DNA of 64,000 nt from Dyella sp. OK004 (GTDB lineage Bacteria; Pseudomonadota; Gammaproteobacteria; Xanthomonadales; Rhodanobacteraceae), in contig NZ_FOZI01000005.1 of the NCBI RefSeq assembly GCF_900114495.1, forward strand, positions 62,001-126,000, written 5' to 3'. Each line of letters begins with the position of its first letter. Positions within the stretch are counted from its first letter, which is position 1. The notes below the pieces were generated by a model. It did no database searches. It was not told where the DNA came from and was given only the letters and a program-made list of their open reading frames with translations. This document shows positions 40,112 through 47,048 of the stretch, in pieces. The position numbers and the translations under genes were made by a program.

Positions 40112-40887
40112 GGCGCCTCCCGGTGATGCAGGCGGCGCCATAGCAGTAATGGAATGCGCGGCAACATGCCGAGTAGCAGGCGGGTATGCATCGCCGAGAT
40201 GCGCAGGTTGTCGCGCCACATGCGGAAATGCGACAGCCCGTTCTCTGGATAGATCACCCGCGTCGGCAGGTTGCGCACCGGCAGGCCGCGCCAAATCAGG
40301 CGCACCGCAATCTCGGTGTCGAAATCCATTCGCGCCGGCAGCGGCTTGCGCGCGATCTCGGCGCAGGTGGGCTCTAGCGGATACAGGCGATAACCGCACA
40401 TCGAATCCTGGATCGCCAGCGACAGCGTTTCGATCCACACGAACACGTGTGTGACGTAGCGGCCATACAAACGCGCACGCGGTACGCTGTCGTCGTAGAC
40501 CGGCTTGCCGCAGACCAGTGCGCGCAGATCGGCGCGGCTCTCGGCGAGAAATCGCGGCACGTCGGCTACATCGTGCTGACCATCGGCATCGATCTGCAGC
40601 GCGTGGGTGTAACCCAGTTCGTTGGCCGCCAGCAGCCCGGCGGTGAGCGCGCGGCCTTTGCCCTGGTTGTGCGGCAGGCGCAGTAGGCGCAGATCCGACT
40701 GGTTGAGTACGAGCGCGTCGAGCACCTCGCGCGTGGCCGCGTTGCTGCCGTCGTCGACGATCACCACCGGTAGGCCGTGGGCGCGCAGCGACTGCACTGT
40801 GCGCGCGATGGTGTCCTTATGGTTATAGATGGGAATCAGCGCGCAGGGCAGGAACGCCCCGGCGGCTGCGGCTGCACGCGTTTGCAT
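40099..40887 (-). CDS. Family 2 glycosyltransferase
   Basis: A 262-residue GT-A enzyme starting CALIPIYNHKDTIARTVQSL, with VVIVDDGSN at about 41-49 and the metal-binding LQIDADGQHD around 97-106. The C-terminal portion has the acceptor-site motif RMDFDTEIAVRLIWRG and a basic tail with a hydrophobic stretch that can touch the membrane. In described clusters the same activity is fused with the LpxL-type acyltransferase (ApeJ); here they are two genes. It lies 15 bases behind the first ACP gene. It likely glycosylates the lipid carrier or head group. Confidence 0.88.
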   Translation of the reverse strand: MQTRAAAAAGAFLPCALIPIYNHKDTIARTVQSLRAHGLPVVIVDDGSNAATREVLDALVLNQSDLRLLRLPHNQGKGRALTAGLLAANELGYTHALQIDADGQHDVADVPRFLAESRADLRALVCGKPVYDDSVPRARLYGRYVTHVFVWIETLSLAIQDSMCGYRLYPLEPTCAEIARKPLPARMDFDTEIAVRLIWRGLPVRNLPTRVIYPENGLSHFRMWRDNLRISAMHTRLLLGMLPRIPLLLWRRLHHREAPCAI

Positions 40888-40902
40888 GGGCGAAGTCGCG
40901 GA

Positions 40903-41172
40903 TCAGCGGTCGAGCAGCGCTTTAACGGTGGCGACCACATCACCCACCGTACGCACGCTCTTGAAATCTTCCGGCTTGATGCGCGTGCCGGTCATGTCTT
41001 GCACCTGGATAGCCAGGTCGACGGCATCGATGCTGTCTAGCTCGAGGTCGGTAAAAAGATGGGCGGACGGTGTCACGCGGGCCGGCTCGATCTCGAAGGT
41101 GTCATGCAGCACCTGCTGGAGACGGGCCAGGATGTCCTCGTCGCTGATGTCGCTTGCCATGGTCGTGCTCAT
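40903..41172 (-). CDS. Acyl carrier protein (first gene of the aryl-polyene operon)
   Basis: An 89-residue ACP with the phosphopantetheine attachment motif LELDSIDAVDL, Ser47, in a four-helix sequence rich in Asp/Glu. AGGGA lies six bases before ATG 41172; a second ATG four codons in is also possible. It starts the operon, followed within 15 bases by the glycosyltransferase gene. It corresponds by family to ApeF. Confidence 0.93.
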   Translation of the reverse strand: MSTTMASDISDEDILARLQQVLHDTFEIEPARVTPSAHLFTDLELDSIDAVDLAIQVQDMTGTRIKPEDFKSVRTVGDVVATVKALLDR

Positions 41173-41469
41173 AAGTCCCTAGTCCCGTGCGCCCGCTACG
41201 TCCGTGTCGCGTCGTACTGTTCCCCGCCGGCCGCTCCTGTGCGAACAACACGGAGACGCGACGGCGTCCGGCAGGACGTAGCCGTGATCGAAAGCCCGTT
41301 GAATCTCTTACCCGCCAGGCGGGTCCCCTGTTCCACTTTGCCTTTGTAGGCAAAGCCTTACATTTTCCAACTTCTCTTATGGATTCTAGCAGAACTGAGC
41401 TGCCGGCGAGCCCGGGGAGGCCATCGGTTGGGTATCGCCGCAGGCGAATGGGGGTCTTTCGTGCGGTGT
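41173..41469. other. Upstream region of the aryl-polyene operon
   Basis: This 297-base gap separates the FUSC gene from the first ACP gene, both on the minus strand. It holds two perfect inverted repeats, ACCCGCC-A-GGCGGGT (41310-41324) and CTTTGCC-TTTGTA-GGCAAAG (41336-41355), and an AT-richer stretch (41360-41395) where a promoter for the operon could lie. I see no gene and no convincing -35/-10 pair. Confidence 0.5.
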
Positions 41470-43662
41470 CTATTCGGCCGGAAGTTCTTTAGCCAGCGCG
41501 GCGAGGCGGTCGCATTGGGCGAGCACCAGGGCCAACTGGCCCAGCACCAGGCGCGCGGTTTCGTCGTCCGTGTCGATGGCGCCGAATGCCTCGGCCAAGG
41601 TGTGTTCGTGTTGGTTCGGCATCGCGGTGCCGCGCGTGGCGAGGGCATGTGCGAGCCGGTCCAGCGCATCGATCGTCTGCTCGCCGGTCCGGGTGACGAC
41701 GTCGTGCGCCGCTCCCGGCGTCAGCGCCTGCCGGTTGGCGCCCAGCGCTGAGAGATGACCGAGCAGGGTGTGCGCGGTGCCGAGAAAACGCAGCAAGGCT
41801 TCGCTGCCCTGGCGGTGCCGCCCCGGCTCGCGCAGCATGTTGGAGAGCACGCCACTCAGCGTGGCGTCGGCGTTGTGCGCGTCGCGGCGGGCGATGCGGT
41901 AATCGAGGTCATCGCGCTTGCCGCTGGTGTACTGATCGAGGATGCGCGCCAAGTAACGCGCGTCGCAGCGCAGTGTGTCGGCCAGCACCTGATTGAAGCG
42001 CCGTCCCTGCCAGTCGGGCAGGATCACATGGATCGCGAGCGCCGCGATGCCCGCGCCGATCAAGGTATCCAGCAGGCGCGGCCACATCACTTCGTAGCCC
42101 CGGCCGACCTGGTTGAAGCACAGCACCACGAACAGCGTGATCGCGGCGGTGGCAGTGGTGTATTGGCGATGGCGCATGGCGAAGAAGCCCACGCCGGTAA
42201 CGATCAGCAACGGCACCTGGGCCGGGCCGAACGGCAGCAGGCGCAGCGCCGCCCAGCCTGCGAGCAGGCCGACCAGCGTACCGGCCACGCGTTGTAGCAG
42301 CCGGCGCCGCGTAGCGCCGTAACTCGGTTGGCAGACCAGCAAGGTGGTCAGCAGAATCCAGTAGCCATTGCGCGGATGCACCAGGTGCAGCACCCCGTAG
42401 CCGGCTAGCAGCGCCAGGGCCAGGCGCAGCGCGTGGCGAAAGCGGAACGAACGCGCGGTGAACTGGATACGGATGCGTTCCCACGCCTCGCCCAGATGTT
42501 GCGGGCCGGGATCCTGCAAAGCGCTTTCCGTGCCCTCGGCCGGTGCAGCCAGCGGGGTCTCATGTGCAAGCAGTTGCTGGATCGCACTCATGTTGCGCAC
42601 CAGTGCATCGAGCGAGCGCAGCAGATGCGCGGCCGGTGGCTGGGCCTGTCGATACAGCGCTTCCAGCGAGGTGCGTACATCTTCCAGTGCCGCGCCAGCA
42701 CTTTTGTCACCCTTGAACTGCACGCGCTGGCGCAGTGCCTCGGCGCGGCGCCGGCACAGCCCGGCATGCAGGCGCAGCAGATGCTCGCAGCGAAACAGTA
42801 CGTCGCTGTGGAAGAACGCCTCGGCGAGCGCGTCGTAGGGATAGTGCGAGGAGCTCACCCGCTCATGGATATCCTGCGCGGCGAAATACAGGCGCAGCCG
42901 GGCGGCAGTGGAGCCGCGCGGACGGCGCGGACCGATGCGGTCAATCAGCACCAGCCGCGTTTCGTTCAGGGCCTGCACCACTTTCTCGTTGCGCATGGCC
43001 AGCCCGGGCTGCAGGGCCTCGCGATCGACTCCGCGCACCGGCGCGAACAGCGCCGCTTTCTCTTCCAGATAGTTCGCCAGCGCATCGAAGGTGCGTGCCA
43101 GCGCATGCCGCACCGCATGTTGCGGCGACAGCGCGCTCCACAGCAACGACAGCACGCCGTACCACGCGGCGCCGGCCAGCAGTAGCGCCGGCTCGCGCAG
43201 GCTGCCGGGATGCGTTTCGGCGTCGGTGCCGATCATGGTGTAGACCGAAAGCAGCAGGGTCGCGCCGGCAATCGTCGCATAGCGGCCGCTGACCGCGCCG
43301 AGCATGACCATACCGAACGTCGCCAGCGGCAGGCCCAGCGCGAACAGCGGCGGATACGGCAGCAGCCATTGCACCGCGAATGCGGCAACGGTGAAGCACA
43401 CCAGGGTGATCAGCAGGGTGCCCAGCCGGCTGCGCCAGTGATCCTCGGTTTCCGCGAGGGCGCAGGCGATCACGCCCAGCAGTGCCGGAATCGCATCGAC
43501 AAAGCGGCTTGCCGCGAGGCAATACAGGGTCACGCCGCCCAGCGCGAGAAAGACGCGCAGGCATTCGGCGAAGCGGTCGGAGCCGCGCAGGCGGCGCCAA
43601 CGGTCGAGCAGGGGAGAAGATGGCGTTGTCACGCCACCAGCATACGATGCGGGGCGTGACAC
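41470..43662 (-). CDS. FUSC-family inner membrane protein (YccS/YhfK-like)
   Basis: A 730-residue protein with two blocks of about six transmembrane helices (about 35-190 and 405-530), each followed by a cytosolic domain, which is the fusaric-acid-resistance/YccS layout. The second block contains NGYWILLTTLLVCQPSYGATRRR, the best conserved segment of the family. The substrate is unknown; relatives export aromatic acids. The start is GTG 43662 and weakly supported; another GTG lies ten codons on. It begins 11 bases after the thioredoxin-reductase-like gene on the same strand, so the two are likely co-transcribed, and it precedes the aryl-polyene operon. Confidence 0.87.
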   Translation of the reverse strand: MSRPASYAGGVTTPSSPLLDRWRRLRGSDRFAECLRVFLALGGVTLYCLAASRFVDAIPALLGVIACALAETEDHWRSRLGTLLITLVCFTVAAFAVQWLLPYPPLFALGLPLATFGMVMLGAVSGRYATIAGATLLLSVYTMIGTDAETHPGSLREPALLLAGAAWYGVLSLLWSALSPQHAVRHALARTFDALANYLEEKAALFAPVRGVDREALQPGLAMRNEKVVQALNETRLVLIDRIGPRRPRGSTAARLRLYFAAQDIHERVSSSHYPYDALAEAFFHSDVLFRCEHLLRLHAGLCRRRAEALRQRVQFKGDKSAGAALEDVRTSLEALYRQAQPPAAHLLRSLDALVRNMSAIQQLLAHETPLAAPAEGTESALQDPGPQHLGEAWERIRIQFTARSFRFRHALRLALALLAGYGVLHLVHPRNGYWILLTTLLVCQPSYGATRRRLLQRVAGTLVGLLAGWAALRLLPFGPAQVPLLIVTGVGFFAMRHRQYTTATAAITLFVVLCFNQVGRGYEVMWPRLLDTLIGAGIAALAIHVILPDWQGRRFNQVLADTLRCDARYLARILDQYTSGKRDDLDYRIARRDAHNADATLSGVLSNMLREPGRHRQGSEALLRFLGTAHTLLGHLSALGANRQALTPGAAHDVVTRTGEQTIDALDRLAHALATRGTAMPNQHEHTLAEAFGAIDTDDETARLVLGQLALVLAQCDRLAALAKELPAE

Positions 43663-43673
43663 ACGGAAAAGCG

Positions 43674-44576
43674 TCAGGCCGCTTCGCCCATGAAAAGTGA
43701 GCGATGCGCAGCGACGCCCGCCATCACGCCGCTGGCCGCCGCGCGCGTGGCATTGGTGAAGAGCGTGGTGGCATCGCCCGCCGCGAACACGCCCGGAACG
43801 CTGGTCCGCCCCACGTCGTCGGCACGGATCACCGTGCCCAGCGGAGCTTCCTCGAAAGCGCAGCCGAGCTGTTCGGCCAGCGGACTCGCCATATGTGTTT
43901 TTGGCGCAACGAACAGGCCACCCAAAGGTACGACGCGATCGTCGGCCAGCCGTACCCCTTCCAGTTGCGGTGCGTCGCCGAGCAGCTCGAGCACGGGCTC
44001 GCGTTCGATCTGCACGCCGCGCGCAGCCAGATCGGCGCGCTGTGTTTCGTCCAGTTCGAGCACGCCCTGGGTGAACAGCGTGGTGGGGCCCCAGTCCGGT
44101 ACCAGCATCGCCTGATGCAGCGCGGCCGGATGCCAGCCCAGCACACCCAGTGCGCCGTCGATCTCGTAGCCGTGGCAGTAAGGGCAGTGGATCACGGTCT
44201 CGCCCCAGCGCTCCTGCAGGCCGCGCAACGGCGGCAATTCGTCACGCACACCGGTGGCGAGCAACAGGCGTTGGGCGGTGACGGCCGTGCCGTCATCGAG
44301 CGTGAGGCGAAAACCATCGGGATCTCGCTGTGCGGAAACCGCGAGGCCCTGTCGCAGCTCCGCAGTGGGATAGCGCAGCAACTGCTGCACTGATTCGCCG
44401 GTGATCTGGCTAGGCGGTTTGCCGTCGTGACCGAGAAAGCCATGGGCGTGGCGTGCGAACCGGTTGCGTGGCACACCCGCGTCGATCACCAGCACCCGGC
44501 GCCGTGCGCGGGCGAGCTGCAGTGCGGCAGCGAGGCCGGCGAAGCTGCCGCCGACCACGATCACTTCGTAAGACAT
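43674..44576 (-). CDS. Thioredoxin-reductase-like FAD oxidoreductase
   Basis: A 300-residue flavoprotein. The FAD Rossmann motif is VVGGSFAGLAAALQLA (8-23), the dithiol is Cys131-Pro-Tyr-Cys134 in HCPYCHGYE, and the second FAD motif is GVFAAGDAT near residue 265. Compared with E. coli TrxB, the active-site Cys pair has Pro-Tyr instead of Ala-Thr, and the NADPH-binding GxGxxA motif is poor (LGVLGWHPAALHQ), so the electron donor and the partner may differ from thioredoxin. It is transcribed away from the Rrf2-type regulator gene across a 105-base gap, which usually means regulation by that protein. Confidence 0.87.
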   Translation of the reverse strand: MSYEVIVVGGSFAGLAAALQLARARRRVLVIDAGVPRNRFARHAHGFLGHDGKPPSQITGESVQQLLRYPTAELRQGLAVSAQRDPDGFRLTLDDGTAVTAQRLLLATGVRDELPPLRGLQERWGETVIHCPYCHGYEIDGALGVLGWHPAALHQAMLVPDWGPTTLFTQGVLELDETQRADLAARGVQIEREPVLELLGDAPQLEGVRLADDRVVPLGGLFVAPKTHMASPLAEQLGCAFEEAPLGTVIRADDVGRTSVPGVFAAGDATTLFTNATRAAASGVMAGVAAHRSLFMGEAA

Positions 44577-44599
44577 GCCGAGTTTCCTCTTAAGTATCT

Positions 44600-44652
44600 T
44601 TAGAAGTTACAAAGTAGCGTGGCCTGCCTTTCTATGCAACATTAGAAGTTAC
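44600..44652. promoter_or_regulatory. Candidate operators: direct repeat TTAGAAGTTAC
   Basis: TTAGAAGTTAC occurs twice on the plus strand, at 44600-44610 and 44642-44652, with starts 42 bases apart, that is about four helix turns on the same face. The second copy is extended to TTAGAAGTTACTAA, an imperfect palindrome. They lie between the divergent oxidoreductase and Rrf2-type genes and are strikingly AT-rich against their surroundings, so they are likely regulator sites. Confidence 0.6.
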
Positions 44653-44681
44653 TAATTGACCTTCCAGGCCCGAGACCCGCG

Positions 44682-45134
44682 ATGAGAGGCGACAACCGGC
44701 TGTCCCGCATGCTCCATGTGCTGATCCACCTGGGCCAGGAAGAAGGCCCGGCCACCTCGGAGCGGCTGGCGCAGATGCTCGACACCAATCCGGTGGTGGT
44801 ACGACGGACCATGGCGGGGCTGAGGGACAAGGGTTTCGTGCGCTCCGATCGCGGTCATGGCGGCGGCTGGAGCCTTACCCGCGACCTCGACCAGATCAAC
44901 CTGCTCGATGTTTACCGCGCAATCGACGAACCGGCCATCTTCGCGCTCAGCATGTCGGAGGACACGCCGCGCTGTCTGGTGGAGCAGGCCGTCAACGCCG
45001 CGCTCGAAAGCGAGTTGCGTGAAGCCAAGACCTCGCTGCTCAAGCGCTTCGAGGGTATTACGCTGGCCGCGCTGGCCAAGGATTTCGAGCGACGGGCGCG
45101 GCAGGTGAGGCGGGTGAAGTTGCATTGCCCCTGA
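44682..45134 (+). CDS. Rrf2-family transcriptional regulator
   Basis: A 150-residue winged-helix protein. The N-terminal recognition region SERLAQMLDTNPVVVRRTMAGL and the wing GGGWSLTRDLDQINLLDVYRAID are typical of Rrf2 proteins. The three clustered cysteines of Fe-S members such as IscR are missing; only one central Cys (TPRCLVEQ) and one C-terminal Cys remain, so sensing through a single thiol or by another signal is more likely. It probably controls the divergent thioredoxin-reductase-like gene and itself through the repeated sites in the gap. Confidence 0.9.
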   Translation: MRGDNRLSRMLHVLIHLGQEEGPATSERLAQMLDTNPVVVRRTMAGLRDKGFVRSDRGHGGGWSLTRDLDQINLLDVYRAIDEPAIFALSMSEDTPRCLVEQAVNAALESELREAKTSLLKRFEGITLAALAKDFERRARQVRRVKLHCP

Positions 45135-45170
45135 AAGAGCCTGCCTGACCATTCAACAATGGAGAGTGGA

Positions 45171-45491
45171 ATGAAGACGAAAGTGGCAGTTGCTTTATTG
45201 GGTCTGGCCCTGCTGCCCATGCCTATGCTTGCTCACGCTACGGATGGCGTGATGGAAGAAAAAATGAAAACCGTCAGATATGAGGGCGGGGCCATCCTGG
45301 TCTGTCAAAGTGAGAAGCCAGTAAAGACATGTGCTGTCGGGTATCGGCCGGTCAGCGAGGTATCAATAAAAACTTGTTTTCGGTGCGCAAAAGAGGACCA
45401 GCCCATCAGTGGCACGGTGTCTGCCGGCACGAATTGCGATGATTTTTCCCAGGAAGTGACGGTTCCGACCGCCTGCGTATCGACTCAGTGA
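45171..45491 (+). CDS. Small secreted Cys-containing protein of unknown function
   Basis: A 106-residue protein from ATG 45171 (GGAG nine bases upstream) with a clean signal peptide ending AHA-T at about residue 22. The mature part has seven cysteines (VCQSEK, KTCAVG, KTCFRCAKED, TNCDD, TACVS), likely in three disulfides with one spare. I do not recognise the family. Base composition is noticeably less GC-rich than the surrounding genes, which is compatible with transfer or weak selection on codons. It is followed by a strong bidirectional terminator. Confidence 0.7.
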   Translation: MKTKVAVALLGLALLPMPMLAHATDGVMEEKMKTVRYEGGAILVCQSEKPVKTCAVGYRPVSEVSIKTCFRCAKEDQPISGTVSAGTNCDDFSQEVTVPTACVSTQ

Positions 45492-45589
45492 CGGAGCCTC
45501 AGGGGGCATCCCAACTGTGCCAGGCCAAGAGTCGGAAGGGATGATCCCGGGTCTCGCCATTTCTCAGGGTGACGATCAATGCTATGTCT

Positions 45590-45630
45590 GCAAATAAAAA
45601 GGTCCGCCATTGGCGGACCTTTTTATTTGC
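45590..45630. terminator. Bidirectional intrinsic terminator
   Basis: GCAAATAAAAAGGTCCGCC and its perfect inverted copy (19-base arms) around ATT. A GC stem flanked by A- and T-runs terminates both the small secreted protein gene (plus) and the leucine dehydrogenase gene (minus). Confidence 0.92.
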
Positions 45631-45677
45631 TTCTGACTGATCATCATGCCTTGCGTGCGGGCATGGGTGGCGCTCAA

Positions 45678-46781
45678 TTACTGACCGCGCATGCGACCCG
45701 CAAAACGCGGCGCACCGTTACCCATGTGCGGCAGCTTGATCTTGCCGATCGAGCTGATGCGCTCTTCGGCCAGACGGTCGGCGGCCTTGTAGGTCGGCAC
45801 ATTCTCGGTCTTGCTGATCTCGAAGATGCGGCCCAGGTTGTAGTAGATGGTGCGCATCATGCGCATGGCGCGCTCGCGGTTGTAGCCGTCGATTTCCAGC
45901 GACACGTTCATCACGCCACCGGCGTTGACGGCATAGTCCGGCGCGTACAGCACGCCGCGACGGGTCAGCTCGTCGCCGATGGAATCGGTGGCCAGCTGGT
46001 TGTTGGCCGCGCCGCAGATGATCTTGGCCTTGATGCGGTCGATGGTCTGCTCGTTAAGCGTGCCGCCCAGTGCGCACGGCGAGTACACGTCGGCGTCGAC
46101 GTCGTAGATCTCGTCCAGGCCCACGGCTTCGCAGCCCAACTCGTCCACGCAGCGCTGCACCGCATCTTTGTTGATGTCGGTGACGAACACCTTGGCGCCC
46201 TGTTCGCGCAGCAGCTTGATGAACTCGCTGCCCACGTGGCCGCAGCCCTGCACGGCGTAGCTGTACTTGCCCACGTCTTCGTTGCCGTGCTTGACCTGCA
46301 GCGCGGCCATCAGGCCCTGCAGGGTGCCGAACGCGGTGAACGGCGACGGGTCGCCCGAACCGCCGTGCACCTGGTGCACGCCGGTCACGTATTCGGTTTC
46401 GCGGAACACGTATTCCATGTCGTTGACGTCGATGCCGACGTCCTCAGCCGTGATGTAGCGGCCGTTGAGCGAATTGACGAAGCGGCCGAACGCGCGGAAC
46501 AGCGCCTCTGACTTGTCCTTCGACGGATCGCCGATGATCACCGCTTTGCCGCCGCCCAGGTTCAGGCCGGCCACAGCGTTCTTGTAGGTCATGCCGCGCG
46601 ACAGGCGCAGCACGTCGTTCACGGCATCCTGCTCAGTCTTGTACGGCCACATGCGCAGGCCGCCCAGGGACGGGCCCAGCACCGTGTTGTGGATCGCGAT
46701 GATGGCTTTGAGGCCTGCGTCTTTGTTATGGCAAAAGACGACTTCTTCGTGGCCCGTATTGGCGATGGTTTCGAAAATCAT
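45678..46781 (-). CDS. Leucine (branched-chain amino acid) dehydrogenase
   Basis: A 367-residue NAD-dependent enzyme that oxidatively deaminates leucine, valine or isoleucine to the 2-keto acid. The catalytic lysines are Lys67 (SRGMTYKNA) and Lys79 (GGGKAV), the glycine-rich dinucleotide motif is [10 protein letters not shown], and the family block [12 protein letters not shown] is present. The length matches leucine dehydrogenases, not the larger glutamate dehydrogenases. It feeds the isovaleryl-CoA pathway of the liu genes, although the branched-chain ketoacid dehydrogenase is not in the window. ATG 46781 is chosen because the 18 codons upstream have no conserved features. Confidence 0.92.
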   Translation of the reverse strand: MIFETIANTGHEEVVFCHNKDAGLKAIIAIHNTVLGPSLGGLRMWPYKTEQDAVNDVLRLSRGMTYKNAVAGLNLGGGKAVIIGDPSKDKSEALFRAFGRFVNSLNGRYITAEDVGIDVNDMEYVFRETEYVTGVHQVHGGSGDPSPFTAFGTLQGLMAALQVKHGNEDVGKYSYAVQGCGHVGSEFIKLLREQGAKVFVTDINKDAVQRCVDELGCEAVGLDEIYDVDADVYSPCALGGTLNEQTIDRIKAKIICGAANNQLATDSIGDELTRRGVLYAPDYAVNAGGVMNVSLEIDGYNRERAMRMMRTIYYNLGRIFEISKTENVPTYKAADRLAEERISSIGKIKLPHMGNGAPRFAGRMRGQ

Positions 46782-46858
46782 GGAACGCTTGACTCCGTGG
46801 GAAGGATGCCGGGTTGAGGGGAGTGACCCAGCCAAGGCACTGAAAAACCTTCAAATCA

Positions 46859-46884
46859 ACACCCCCGGAACGGGCCGGGGGTGT
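46859..46884. terminator. Hairpin upstream of leucine dehydrogenase
   Basis: ACACCCCCGG and CCGGGGGTGT form a perfect 10-base stem with a 6-base loop, 78 bases before the leucine dehydrogenase start on the same strand. On the minus strand it is followed by TTGATTTG, a weak T-rich tail, so it may end transcripts reading in from the receptor gene. Confidence 0.45.
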
Positions 46885-46996
46885 GATTGGGACGGCGTAG
46901 TCTAGTACCTGATCGGAAACCTCCACACTGCGACGCAACAAACGCAGCGGGGGCGGGCACTTCCACGGAGCGGCCCATAAGTTCCTGCGATGGTCT

Positions 46997-47034
46997 CCCG
47001 CACCTGGCCGGCCGCGTGGCCTGCCAGGTGCGGG
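46997..47034 (-). terminator. Hairpin after the TonB-dependent receptor gene
   Basis: CCCGCACCTGGC and GCCAGGTGCGGG form a perfect 12-base stem with a 14-base loop, 15 bases past the receptor stop. No T-run follows. Confidence 0.55.
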
Positions 47035-47048
47035 CCCGGAGGCAGGCT

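Noticed and set aside
46869-47048. A riboswitch before leucine dehydrogenase
   Set aside because: The only structures are two simple GC hairpins. No known riboswitch core could be recognised.
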